Below, piece by piece: positions 7,786 to 16,511 of a DNA stretch of 64,000 bases. Position 1 is the stretch's first letter, and each line of letters opens with the position of its first letter. Position numbers and translations under genes: made by a program. The DNA is from a bacterium (lineage in GTDB: Bacteria; UBA10199; 2-02-FULL-44-16; JAAZCA01). The stretch covers positions 189,897 to 253,896 of the forward strand of contig JAJZQH010000003.1 of the NCBI GenBank assembly GCA_021810905.1. Direction: 5' to 3'. Under the pieces are notes generated by a model. The model did no database searches and was not told where the DNA came from. It saw only the letters and a list, made by a program, of their open reading frames with translations.

Positions 7786-8700
7786 ATGAAGCACGCCCAC
7801 GCGCTGAAACCAGGCGACACCATCGGCATCGCGGCCCCCGCCAGCCCGTTCGACCGCCATGTTTTTCTGAAGGGCGTGCACGCGATAGAGCAGATGGGTT
7901 TCAAGGTCTTCTTCCGCAAGGATATCTTCGACCAGAACCGCTACTTCGCCGGCACGGATCAGCGCCGCGCGGATGAATTCATGGAGCTGATGACCGACCG
8001 CAATATCGCCGCGGTCATGTTCGCGCGCGGAGGATACGGCAGCCAGCGAGTGATCCCGCTGCTCAAGGCGGATCTGCTTCGTCAGCACGCGAAACCCGTG
8101 CTCGGATTTTCCGACGTCACGGCGCTGCTCGCGTTTTTGCGGCAGAGCGCGGGCGTCCCCACGTTCTACGCGCCGGTGGTGACGCAGCTCGGCCGCGAAC
8201 CGCATTCGATGACGATGGATTCTCTTTCGCGAGCGCTCACCACCGCGGGTCCGCTTGGCGCTATTGCTTCTTCAGGCGCGCGCTGCATGAAGCCGGGAAA
8301 TGCGCGCGGCCCGCTCGTCGGCGGTTGCCTCTCGCTCATCAATTCGAGCATGGGCACTCAGTACGAACTCGACACTTCGGGCGCGATCCTCTTCATCGAG
8401 GAGGTCGGCGAGAAGGTCTACGTGCTCGACAGGATGCTCACCCAGCTCAAGAACAGCGGCGCGATTGCAAAGGCAAACGCGGTCGTCTTCGGATCGCTCA
8501 AACTCCCGGACGGAGAAAAACACGACGTTAGCGCGATGCTCGCGGACGTCATGTCTGACTTCGAAGGGCCCGTCGTCACGGATTTTCCAGCCGGGCATTC
8601 GGATGAATTCGTAACCCTGCCGCTCGGCGCCGCCGCGGAACTCACGGCGGATGCGGGCGCTGAACCGATTCTCACGTTTACAGAGGGACTTCTTTCATGA
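7786..8700 (+). CDS. ldcA: LD-carboxypeptidase (peptidase S66), peptidoglycan recycling
   Basis: 304 residues, close to family length. LD-carboxypeptidase removes the terminal D-Ala from cytoplasmic murein tetrapeptide. The opening LKPGDTIGIAAPAS, the RGGYGSQR segment, the nucleophile elbow GFSD (Ser109), a glutamate in FIEEVGEK (205/206) and His271 in PAGHSDE give the Ser-Glu-His triad of the S66 family. The product tripeptide is the substrate of Mpl, encoded at 37655. MccF-like immunity proteins share this fold, but the context favours recycling. It overlaps the next gene by ATGA. Confidence 0.92.
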   Translation: MKHAHALKPGDTIGIAAPASPFDRHVFLKGVHAIEQMGFKVFFRKDIFDQNRYFAGTDQRRADEFMELMTDRNIAAVMFARGGYGSQRVIPLLKADLLRQHAKPVLGFSDVTALLAFLRQSAGVPTFYAPVVTQLGREPHSMTMDSLSRALTTAGPLGAIASSGARCMKPGNARGPLVGGCLSLINSSMGTQYELDTSGAILFIEEVGEKVYVLDRMLTQLKNSGAIAKANAVVFGSLKLPDGEKHDVSAMLADVMSDFEGPVVTDFPAGHSDEFVTLPLGAAAELTADAGAEPILTFTEGLLS

Positions 8701-9857
8701 ACAGACCTGTCGATGCAGCATTCAAAGAGGCGATCGCCCGAGGAGCTTTTCCCGCGGCAGACCTGCTGGTGGCGAAGAGGGGCGAGATCGTCTATTCCGC
8801 ACACTACGGAGACGCGAGGGAAGGCACCTACTTCGACATAGCCTCGCTCACGAAGCCCATATGCACGGCCACGCTCGCGATGCAGCTGGTGAAAGACGGG
8901 CTAATTAAACTCGATGACACCGTCTATCAATGGCTCGCGGGCGCCCGCCGCCACGAGCACCGCGAGATCACTGTGAGGATGCTGCTCAATCACACATCTG
9001 GGCTTCCGGCATGGCAGCCATACTATCGCGAGCTTCCCATCAGCCTCGTAGCGGCCGAGAGCGGAAAGAGGTTGATCATCGGCGAGTGCTTCAACGAAGA
9101 GCTCGTAGCGAAGCCAGGAGAGAAGACGATCTACAGCGACGTCGGTTACATCATCCTCGGCGAAATGATCGAGCAGGCAGGCCATGCTCCGCTGGACGCG
9201 CAGTTCCATGAGCGTATCGCAAAACCACTCAAGATGAACGATACGTTCTTCGTGCGCGTGAGCGGCCAGCAGATAAGCACGACCGCAAGGCGCACCACGA
9301 CGTCAGCCGACCAGCACGTGCCGACCCCGCGTCACGGCATACGCGGTGAACGAAGCGACAGAAAAGAGGGAGAGCACCGGCGATTCGCACCTACGGAAGA
9401 CTGCCCGTGGCGCGATCACGTGATCCACGGCGAGGTGCACGATCAGAACGCATACGCATTGGGGGGAGTCGCGGGGCACGCGGGTCTCTTCTCCACGGCG
9501 ATCGACATCCATCGCTTCACGGTAGAACTCACGCGCTGCTACAGAGGCGACTCCAACTGGATACCTCAAGACATCGTGCGTGAATTCCTGCAGCACAACA
9601 CGGAGAAACCGGAGGGTGAGGCGTTCGTCCTCGGCTGGAACCGTCCCTCGAGAAAAAATTCCTCTTCAGGGCACGGCTTCTCGCCGAATTCGATAGGACA
9701 TCTCGGCTATACCGGCTGCTCCATCTGGATCGACCTCACAAACGACTTCTGGGTGATCCTGCTCACCAACCGCATCCACCCCTCTTCCACCAACGAAAAG
9801 ATAAAGGCGTTCCGTCCGAAGATCCACGATCTGGTCTACGATGAATTCATAGCGTAA
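8697..9857 (+). CDS. Serine hydrolase of the class C beta-lactamase/PBP-like family
   Basis: 386 residues without an evident signal peptide. SLTK (Ser50, Lys53) is the catalytic SxxK pair and YSD (146-148) stands at the YxN position. The HTSGLPAW block is typical of PF00144 proteins. Family members include D-aminopeptidases, esterases and DD-peptidases. A probable role on D-amino-acid peptides or cell-wall fragments is inferred from coupling (ATGA) to the LD-carboxypeptidase gene. The segment at about 190-245 is unusually rich in Arg, Thr and His and may be an insertion. Confidence 0.88.
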   Translation: MNRPVDAAFKEAIARGAFPAADLLVAKRGEIVYSAHYGDAREGTYFDIASLTKPICTATLAMQLVKDGLIKLDDTVYQWLAGARRHEHREITVRMLLNHTSGLPAWQPYYRELPISLVAAESGKRLIIGECFNEELVAKPGEKTIYSDVGYIILGEMIEQAGHAPLDAQFHERIAKPLKMNDTFFVRVSGQQISTTARRTTTSADQHVPTPRHGIRGERSDRKEGEHRRFAPTEDCPWRDHVIHGEVHDQNAYALGGVAGHAGLFSTAIDIHRFTVELTRCYRGDSNWIPQDIVREFLQHNTEKPEGEAFVLGWNRPSRKNSSSGHGFSPNSIGHLGYTGCSIWIDLTNDFWVILLTNRIHPSSTNEKIKAFRPKIHDLVYDEFIA

Positions 9858-9878
9858 GGGCGCACTGCAGGAGGACGT

Positions 9879-11003
9879 ATGTTGCGGATCGCATCGATGA
9901 AGGCCGTTTTCATCCTGTCACTGCTCGCCATGATTTCAGGATGTTCCAATCTGACGACGTCGGAGAGCACCATCAACACGTGGGTCACGAAGTTCGGCGA
10001 AACTGCGAAAATGAATGCCGGCGCGCAGAACGTGGAGAGCGACGCCTTCTTCCTGGTTAAATTCGGCGCCCAGTTGACGGGAGATGTCTTCATTGTCAAG
10101 GGGAGCAGGGCCGACCGCACGCTCACTACCTTTGACGCAGCCACCTGCGATATTGCCAACGAAGTCCCGTCGAACACCTTCAGTTGCAGCACCTCCGCGT
10201 GCACGATCGAGCCCGTCTCGTTTTTCCATCCATCAACGGACTACAGCATCTGCGTGCTTCCTTTCCGGTTGAAAGACCTGAATTATCCAGGATTCACCTT
10301 GTCCTTCACCACCGCGTCCGGAACTCTCGCCGGCGACGGGTGCACGGATCCTTCGATCGTGGTAAAGCCGTTCATCACGCACCTGCCTTTTGACCTCGGC
10401 ACGGTGGGAAAGATCGGAAAGTTCCGGAGCTGCACGAGCCAGGGATCGCTGCCGGCAACGACAGAGCCGGCGTCCGCCCATACACATGTCATCTATGGTC
10501 TTTCCAGTCAGGTCGGCTGCAAGGAGGGGATCCCTGTCTACGCTCCCTTTGACGGCGTCATCGCCGATATCTCCACGACGCCGCAGAGCGGTCCCTGCGA
10601 CCCCGCCATCGGAAGCGACGGCTATATCATGCTCTATCCCGACGGCGCCTATCGATATCAATTCTACCTGAACAATGTCATTCCCGCCGCCGGACTCAAG
10701 GAAGGCGATGCGGTCACGGCGGGACAGCAGCTGGGCACAGTGACCCTTATTTCCACTGATCGATACTGGGAGATCGGCGTACGGCCTTACTCTGTGGCTA
10801 CCGGCGAATCCGAGATGTGCAACATCGGCTTGTTCTTCAACGATGCCGTGGCTGCACAGCTCAACCAGCACGGCATCAACGCCTCGGCCCTCAGCTTCAC
10901 CAAGGCGTATCGTGAGGCGCATCCGTGTGAAATCGCACCCTCCATCAACACTTTCTCCGGGGCCCCGGATGGAGACAACAATTACGTCGTACCCACGCCC
11001 TGA
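9879..11003 (+). CDS. Lipoprotein with an Ig-like domain and a degenerate M23-like domain
   Basis: 374 residues; CAGGAGG 6 nt before the ATG supports this start. The signal ends in a lipobox (LLAMISGC), so it is probably a lipid-anchored envelope protein. Residues about 35-145 resemble SbsA-type bacterial Ig-like domains. Residues about 200-310 (GIPVYAPFDGVIADIS, GYIMLYPDG, LKEGDAVTAGQQLGTV) follow the M23/LytM fold. The histidines of the second zinc motif (HxHFE in active enzymes) are replaced in RYWEIGV, so it is probably not an active endopeptidase. It follows the two peptidase genes by 21 bp. Confidence 0.7.
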   Translation: MLRIASMKAVFILSLLAMISGCSNLTTSESTINTWVTKFGETAKMNAGAQNVESDAFFLVKFGAQLTGDVFIVKGSRADRTLTTFDAATCDIANEVPSNTFSCSTSACTIEPVSFFHPSTDYSICVLPFRLKDLNYPGFTLSFTTASGTLAGDGCTDPSIVVKPFITHLPFDLGTVGKIGKFRSCTSQGSLPATTEPASAHTHVIYGLSSQVGCKEGIPVYAPFDGVIADISTTPQSGPCDPAIGSDGYIMLYPDGAYRYQFYLNNVIPAAGLKEGDAVTAGQQLGTVTLISTDRYWEIGVRPYSVATGESEMCNIGLFFNDAVAAQLNQHGINASALSFTKAYREAHPCEIAPSINTFSGAPDGDNNYVVPTP

Positions 11004-11024
11004 CGACTGATCGAGCTGATCATG

Positions 11025-12548
11025 TCACCGAATCGCCGCGGTTACCTCGGCGAGCATCTCGCTCAAGGCGTCGCCGTCCACGCTTCCTTCCGCCAGCTCG
11101 CATATCAACCCCAGCAGCTGTCGACTGAAGATCGCGCGCTTTGGCGAGCGCGGATGCACTGAACGGATGCGATCCGCGATGATGCGCAGCCGTTCGTCGT
11201 CTGCCGCGAGACGAGCATATTGCGCACCGAGTTCCGGTTTCCCTTCCAGAGCGGCCCACTTCCCCACGACCTCTTCGAGATATGCGTCTATCCCAAGGTC
11301 GCGGCGCAAGAGATCCGTCGCGCGTGCGGCAATCGCACCGAGACGCCTTTCCTCCGGGCTGATTGTGATCACGTCCACCACCCGATAGACAACGCGCTGT
11401 CCCACGCGCGCGGTACCTACGAAGGGGAAGGACTTCGCAGCGTGCTTGGGCATCACCATCTCGCCGCCTTTCATCGAGACGAGCACGAGCGAGACATCAC
11501 GGCCCGTCTTGCGCGCGACGCGCGACGCTGCGATGATTACGCCGCCTGCCTGGAAATATACCTCCGGCTTCCTGCGATCCGGCGCGTTCCCGTAGAATCC
11601 GGCCGGGGCTTGGCTGCCGTCGTCATTGTACGCGGTAGGAGTCCTTCCTCCCTGGCCGAAGAATATCGGTCGTACACCGAGTTCTGTCATGAGACTGATG
11701 AGCCTTTGGCTCAGTTCGTCGGTCGCGGTGGCGCGGCGTTGCGCATCCCCTCCTGCCTTATCGCCGCGCTTTTCCCTTTTGATAAACGGAAGCCCGAGCA
11801 GGTCGAAGTAGAGCGCGGCCCCCGATCGACGCGCCAGCCAGTCGTAGCTGAAGTTGTCCACGTCAGCCACCGGCGCGAATCGTTCATCCGCCCACGCAAA
11901 GAGAAAGTCCGGGAAGATTGAGGAATGATTAGCCGCGAGCTGTATCACCATGCCGTCGCGCGGTATCATCTCCTTCCCTTCTATCACCACGTCGAGCCCA
12001 AGCGCTCGCGCATAGATCTCAATGCCGTGCAGGAAGTGACGTCGAGCTATTCCTATAAATCCGTTCGAGTCTACGGGCAGGTGCTCCTGCGTCGCAGCGT
12101 GTCTGCAATACTGAGAAATAAAATCGCGCGCCCCAACGAGCATCGCATAATGAGCCATCGCCAGCGCTATTGCATAGACATTGGCTCCAACGCCTATCGC
12201 GCTGTACGCTTTGTGTTCGGCGCCAAAAAGCCCCTCCAGCCCCACTCGCGCTAGCGAGCGTTTCCCTGCGAAGAGCAACTCCTGGCGCGGGCCATCTATT
12301 GGCGGGAGGATTCGGTCGAAGAACGGCAAGGAATTCAATTCGGGAGGCCTCTCCGGCGGAGGCATCGCTGAGTCAACGGCGCCCGAATCATCGCTGCAGA
12401 GTTCCGCATCCTGCGCACCGGAGGCAGAGGACGGCTCGGCCCAGAGCAATGACTGAGCCAGATCGAAAAAGGAGATCGGTGATGAAACAGGATCGTTGAT
12501 CATGGACCGGCGGCAATACTCCGTAGCGTACGGTATGTCCAGCCTCAT
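11025..12548 (-). CDS. PlsB/PlsC-superfamily acyltransferase
   Basis: 507 residues. The central region has acyltransferase motifs: AANHSSIFPD (H-X5-D, one residue longer than canonical H-X4-D), LGLPFIKREKRGD as the second block, and IFFGQGGRTPTAY at the position of the FPEGGRS glycerol-phosphate-binding motif, with Gln for Glu. A glycerolipid acyltransferase role at the inner membrane is likely, but the variant residues leave substrate and activity open. The first 90 residues are a low-similarity extension rich in Pro, Ser and Ala. AAAGAG precedes the ATG at 12548. Confidence 0.72.
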   Translation of the reverse strand: MRLDIPYATEYCRRSMINDPVSSPISFFDLAQSLLWAEPSSASGAQDAELCSDDSGAVDSAMPPPERPPELNSLPFFDRILPPIDGPRQELLFAGKRSLARVGLEGLFGAEHKAYSAIGVGANVYAIALAMAHYAMLVGARDFISQYCRHAATQEHLPVDSNGFIGIARRHFLHGIEIYARALGLDVVIEGKEMIPRDGMVIQLAANHSSIFPDFLFAWADERFAPVADVDNFSYDWLARRSGAALYFDLLGLPFIKREKRGDKAGGDAQRRATATDELSQRLISLMTELGVRPIFFGQGGRTPTAYNDDGSQAPAGFYGNAPDRRKPEVYFQAGGVIIAASRVARKTGRDVSLVLVSMKGGEMVMPKHAAKSFPFVGTARVGQRVVYRVVDVITISPEERRLGAIAARATDLLRRDLGIDAYLEEVVGKWAALEGKPELGAQYARLAADDERLRIIADRIRSVHPRSPKRAIFSRQLLGLICELAEGSVDGDALSEMLAEVTAAIR

Positions 12549-12586
12549 GCAATCTCTTTACGCGCGTACGCCGCGATGCTAATACA

Positions 12587-12659
12587 CCAGAAGACAGAAG
12601 TCAGAATACTGTTGAGATCTCTCTCATACGCCATTCTGGATTCTGACTTCTGCATTCTT
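12587..12659. repeat. Dispersed palindromic repeat, 'CAGAAGTCAGAAT' family, copy 1
   Basis: CAGAAGTCAGAAT near the left end and ATTCTGACTTCTG near the right end are inverted copies around a middle ending in TACGCCATTCTG. A clearly related copy lies at 51530-51601 and a short one at 23381-23420. It lies just upstream of the ribosome binding site of the next gene. Confidence 0.8.
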
Positions 12660-12681
12660 AACCGTCACCAAGGGGGGAATT

Positions 12682-13158
12682 ATGAAATCCATTCTGATCG
12701 CAGTAGCCGTTGCAGTGTTCGTGGCCGGGGCAGCGCCCGCAGTATTCGCCAAGGATGTGGTTCCGCCGAAAGGCGCAAAGCTCTACCAGATAATAGGCAA
12801 CGATCCCGGGACCGTGGACGTGGCTACGCCTTACGACCGCGCGATAAAGCTCGCGAAGCTGAGCGACAAAGACGTCGCATACTGGAATCCGGATGGCGGC
12901 AAGTACATCATGGCCGGCGACTATGCATACGTGTGGTGCAAGATTTACAACACCAAGAGCGGCTCCTCGCACTTCGAGTGGGTCGCAGTGAATTCGCCCG
13001 ATCTCTCAAAGGCGCTCGGGCTCGCGAGCAGCATCCCGGGCGGTGTCGCGTTCTACAAGCTCACAAGCGACGGAAAACAGGTGGTGCTGGACGCCATCAC
13101 CTACGATGCTGTCCACGCCATGTCGCAGGGTAAGGCAGTGACGGACGTAAAGGAATAA
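12682..13158 (+). CDS. Small secreted protein of unknown function
   Basis: 158 residues with AAGGGGGG before the ATG. A typical cleavable signal peptide (about residues 1-23, ending AVFAKD) directs it to the periplasm or beyond. The mature part has no cysteines except one in VWCKIYN, and includes DVAYWNPDGGKYIMAGDYAYV. No family was recognised. It stands alone, with a repeat upstream and a strong terminator downstream, so it is probably a single-gene transcript. Confidence 0.8.
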   Translation: MKSILIAVAVAVFVAGAAPAVFAKDVVPPKGAKLYQIIGNDPGTVDVATPYDRAIKLAKLSDKDVAYWNPDGGKYIMAGDYAYVWCKIYNTKSGSSHFEWVAVNSPDLSKALGLASSIPGGVAFYKLTSDGKQVVLDAITYDAVHAMSQGKAVTDVKE

Positions 13159-13182
13159 TATGATAAAAATATAGAGCTGGTT

Positions 13183-13215
13183 ACCCGGCATCGTACGCGG
13201 TGCCGGGTTTTCTTT
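13183..13215 (+). terminator. Rho-independent terminator
   Basis: Stem ACCCGGCA (13183-13190) pairs with TGCCGGGT (13201-13208) around a 10-nt loop and is followed by TTTTCTTTT. It ends the transcript of the small secreted protein gene. Confidence 0.88.
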
Positions 13216-13321
13216 TGCCGATTAAGGCAAGACGCTGGAATGAGCCCATTTTTTTGTTGATAAATGCCCCTCCTTGGACGATTTGCTGTTGCTGGTGACT
13301 ATTTCTTATCTGGAGGATCAT

Positions 13322-15121
13322 ATGCGTGGTTTTCGAATCAGATTCATCGGGCTCGCAGTCGCGGCCTTCGTGATTACAGCTTTCCTGAGCGGATGCGGAG
13401 GGAGCGATACCACGAAAGGTCCAACGATCACGGCGACCAACTCTGCCGGGACGATCTATACCACGCAGCCGCTCTCGATCACATTTTCCGAGGCAATGGA
13501 TCAGGCCAGCGTGGAAGGTGCGTTCTCCGTCGCCGGAAGCGGGGCAGTATCCGGCGCCATCACCTGGTCGGGAAATACTCTGATATTCACGCCAGCATCG
13601 AGATGGCTCACGCATCACACCTACACCATCACCATCGCCACCGCTGCAATGAGCGCCGCCGGACTCCCGATCGACGCGCAATACACGCAGACGTTCACGC
13701 CGTCGCTCAACATGCACGACGTCAACGGAGACGGCATCGCCGATTTCATGCTTGGGTCGTCACAGCACGATTACAGCCCGACGGTACTCGATGCGGGCCA
13801 GGCCTACCTCTTCCTGGGCAGGACTACCTGGAGCGATTTCAATCTCTCGACGACGCCGGCGGACGCCACGTTTTCCATGTCGCAGGGCGGCATCTTCATG
13901 GGCGCCGATGCAAAGGTAGTGGGCGACATGAACGGAGACGGATACGCGGACATGGCTTTCTCAAGCGCCATTGACGAAGGTTTCGTGGGCATCGTCTTTG
14001 GCTCCGCGAGCCCCACCGGCTTCACGGTGGACCCAGCTGTACCAGCTACAATCGATAACTTCAGCGCATTGGCCGTAGGTCCGGATAACTCTGCTTCCCT
14101 GGGGGTTACGATCATGCCGGCGGGCGACGTGAACAACGACGGCCTCGCCGACGTCATCGTCGTCGGCAAAGACATAACCGCGCAGACCACGAAATACTGG
14201 CTGATCCTGGGCAGGACCACGGCATTCCCGACGCCTTCCACGTTTCCCCTGATCACAGCAGTGGCGGACGCGGTCTACACCGTGCCGGGTATTTCCGTAG
14301 TTGATGGTGCGGAGGGCATGCCTGTCGCCGCATGCGACGTCAACGGCGATGAATATGATGATATGATCTTCGGCGCGCCGCTCTTCGACGCCACCAATAC
14401 GGGCAAGGTCCTTGTGGTGGCGGGATCGACGACTCCAGCGAGCGTGGATCTGGGCGCTGCCGCGGCCTCGGAGACGCTCACCGGCGCGAATGCGGGCGAC
14501 AAGTTCGGGGCATCGGTCGCATGCGGCGACGTTAACGGAGACGGATTCGGCGACATCATGGCAGGCGCTCCCCAGTTTTCAAACGCCACCGGCAGGATCT
14601 ATCTCGTCGGCGGTGCCTCTGCATTCAAGGATCATAACTTCTCAACCGACACCGCGATGGCGCTCTTCACGGGTCCCGCCGCGACCACGGGCTTCGGGAC
14701 GATCGGATGCATCCAGGGAGACGTCAACAAGGATGGATTCCCCGACATGATCGTCAGCGCGCCGTTGATGACGGTCGGCGGAACGGCAAATCGCGGCAGC
14801 ACATGGCTCTTCCTCGGCGCTTCGGCTCCAACCGGCGTCGATCTCGCCACCGGCTCGGCCAACGCGACCTTCGTGGGTACGAACGAGGGTGGAGCCTTCG
14901 GATACTGCAAGGCCGTGGGCGACGCAAACGGCGACGGCATTGACGACATCCTGCTCGGAGAACCCGGCGCAGGTGGAGGAGGTATCTTCCGCGGCCAGGT
15001 ATTTCTCATCTTTGGCGCATTCATTCCAGCGAGCCTGGATCTCTCGACGCAGAGCGCGAATGCGACGTTCACAGGCGCCGCGGACAACGACCTATTGTCG
15101 CTCGCGCTGGAATTTCTCTGA
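13322..15121 (+). CDS. FG-GAP (integrin-alpha-like) repeat lipoprotein
   Basis: 599 residues from the ATG at 13322, which has GGAGG 6 nt upstream; the open frame starts 48 nt earlier without such a site. The signal peptide ends in a lipobox (FLSGCGG). Residues about 30-120 form an SbsA-type Ig-like domain. The rest holds at least seven FG-GAP/VCBS blades, each with a Ca-binding DVNGDG-type loop followed by xDIxxGAP. Such seven-bladed propellers sit on the cell surface and bind ligands or mediate adhesion. Its partner is unknown. Confidence 0.88.
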   Translation: MRGFRIRFIGLAVAAFVITAFLSGCGGSDTTKGPTITATNSAGTIYTTQPLSITFSEAMDQASVEGAFSVAGSGAVSGAITWSGNTLIFTPASRWLTHHTYTITIATAAMSAAGLPIDAQYTQTFTPSLNMHDVNGDGIADFMLGSSQHDYSPTVLDAGQAYLFLGRTTWSDFNLSTTPADATFSMSQGGIFMGADAKVVGDMNGDGYADMAFSSAIDEGFVGIVFGSASPTGFTVDPAVPATIDNFSALAVGPDNSASLGVTIMPAGDVNNDGLADVIVVGKDITAQTTKYWLILGRTTAFPTPSTFPLITAVADAVYTVPGISVVDGAEGMPVAACDVNGDEYDDMIFGAPLFDATNTGKVLVVAGSTTPASVDLGAAAASETLTGANAGDKFGASVACGDVNGDGFGDIMAGAPQFSNATGRIYLVGGASAFKDHNFSTDTAMALFTGPAATTGFGTIGCIQGDVNKDGFPDMIVSAPLMTVGGTANRGSTWLFLGASAPTGVDLATGSANATFVGTNEGGAFGYCKAVGDANGDGIDDILLGEPGAGGGGIFRGQVFLIFGAFIPASLDLSTQSANATFTGAADNDLLSLALEFL

Positions 15122-15156
15122 TAGCATTCCTCTGAGAACAATGAGGGAGGTCTGAA

Positions 15157-15921
15157 ATGAAACGTATACCCGAATTCAAGAGAGCAGTAGCGCTTGCTGC
15201 GATATGCGCTTGCGCGTTCCTAGCTTCTGCAGCACACGCCGGATGGAATTTGAATGACATCAAAAAGGGCGCGGATGCGGCTGCTCAGTCCGCAGGCATC
15301 AAACAGGGCTCGCTCAGCAACGACGAGGTCGTGCGTGGTCTCAAGGAAGCGCTCTCAATAGGCTCCAAGGACGCCTCTGCGCTCGCGTCCAGGGTCGACG
15401 GCTTCTACCGCAACCCTCGCATCCGCATACCATTTCCGCCCGAAGCGCAGAAGGTCAAGGCAGCGGCTGAAGCTGTGGGGATGAAAAAACAGGTGGATGA
15501 ATTCGTGCAGACGCTCAACCGCGCGGCGGAAGAGGCGGCAAAGAGGGCCGCGCCGATCTTCCTCGACGCGATCAAGCAAATGACGATCCAGGACGGTTTC
15601 GCCATCCTCAAGGGCGCCGACAACGCGGCAACCGCCTATCTCCAGAAAAAGACCACCGCCCCGCTCACGCAGGCGTTCAGGCCCGTGGTGCACCAGGCGA
15701 TCGAAAAGGTTCAGGTCACGAAGTACTGGAACCCTATCGCCACGCAGTACAACCAGATCCCGTTCGTGCAGAAGGTCAACCCTGACCTCGATGCCTATGT
15801 CACGCAAAAAGCTCTGCAGGGGCTGTTCACGCTCATAGCTGATGAGGAGCGGAAAATTCGGCGCAATCCCTCTGCGCGCGTCACGGATCTCTTGCGCCGC
15901 GTCTTCGGCAGCGCATCGTGA
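15157..15921 (+). CDS. DUF4197 secreted protein
   Basis: 254 residues with GGGAGGT before the ATG and a signal peptide ending ASAAHAG. The mature part matches DUF4197: [18 protein letters not shown] at the start, then the alternating segment [17 protein letters not shown], and [19 protein letters not shown] with [22 protein letters not shown]. Such proteins are periplasmic or outer-membrane associated and of unknown function. It overlaps msrB by GTGA. Confidence 0.88.
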   Translation: MKRIPEFKRAVALAAICACAFLASAAHAGWNLNDIKKGADAAAQSAGIKQGSLSNDEVVRGLKEALSIGSKDASALASRVDGFYRNPRIRIPFPPEAQKVKAAAEAVGMKKQVDEFVQTLNRAAEEAAKRAAPIFLDAIKQMTIQDGFAILKGADNAATAYLQKKTTAPLTQAFRPVVHQAIEKVQVTKYWNPIATQYNQIPFVQKVNPDLDAYVTQKALQGLFTLIADEERKIRRNPSARVTDLLRRVFGSAS

Positions 15922-16397
15922 TAAAAAAGATGACGACATCGAAAGTGCGAGGCAAGGCATTCGTGAAACCCACGGACGCGCAACTGCACAAGATGCTCGC
16001 GCCCCTGCAGTATGACGTAACGCAGAAGAACGGCACGGAGCCCGCGTTCCGCAACGAATACTGGGACAACAAGCGCGAGGGGATCTACATAGACGTGGTC
16101 TCGGGAGAGCCGCTCTTCTCCTCACTCGATAAATTCGATTCAGGCACAGGATGGCCCAGCTTCACAAAGCCGCTCGTCCCCGATAATATCGTGGAGCGAA
16201 GCGATCGAAGCCTCATCGGTCAACGAACCGAGGTGCGCAGCAAACGCGCAGACTCGCACCTGGGCCACGTATTCGACGACGGCCCGCCGCCCGCGCGCCT
16301 GCGCTACTGCATGAACTCCGCGGCGCTGAGATTCATCCCAAAAGAGGACCTGGTGAAAGAAGGGTATGGCGAATATCTGAAGCTGTTCGAGAAGTGA
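15918..16397 (+). CDS. msrB: Methionine-R-sulfoxide reductase MsrB (zinc-less, single Cys)
   Basis: 159 residues from a GTG that overlaps the previous stop (GTGA); an ATG at 15930 is also possible. The blocks [22 protein letters not shown] and the catalytic [11 protein letters not shown] identify MsrB, which reduces methionine-R-sulfoxide in proteins. The four cysteines that bind zinc in many MsrBs are absent (SGEPLF instead of CGx[11 protein letters not shown] instead of CxxCGAHLG). The catalytic Cys is the only cysteine, so no resolving Cys is present and recycling probably passes directly to thioredoxin or another thiol. Confidence 0.95.
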   Translation: MIKKMTTSKVRGKAFVKPTDAQLHKMLAPLQYDVTQKNGTEPAFRNEYWDNKREGIYIDVVSGEPLFSSLDKFDSGTGWPSFTKPLVPDNIVERSDRSLIGQRTEVRSKRADSHLGHVFDDGPPPARLRYCMNSAALRFIPKEDLVKEGYGEYLKLFEK

Positions 16398-16475
16398 ATC
16401 CTATACAATAAGAAATCAGGGCTCCTTCTCCCGCTAAGCGATAGACCAGTCTCATGTAGTATTAACTCTGAAGTC

Positions 16476-16504
16476 TTGACGCGCTTATTATTTCAGAGTA
16501 TTTT
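16476..16504 (+). promoter_or_regulatory. Predicted promoter giving a leaderless mRNA
   Basis: A -35 box TTGACG (16476-16481) and a -10 box TATTTT (16499-16504) are 17 bp apart. The start site expected 6-7 nt downstream falls at the ATG (16512). A direct repeat TTTCAGAGTA overlaps the spacer and the -10 box (about 16491-16511) and could be an operator for self-control. Confidence 0.6.
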
Positions 16505-16511
16505 TCAGAGT

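Noticed and set aside
11220-11921. A 233-residue plus frame
   Set aside because: It is the shadow of the acyltransferase gene on the other strand and has no family similarity.
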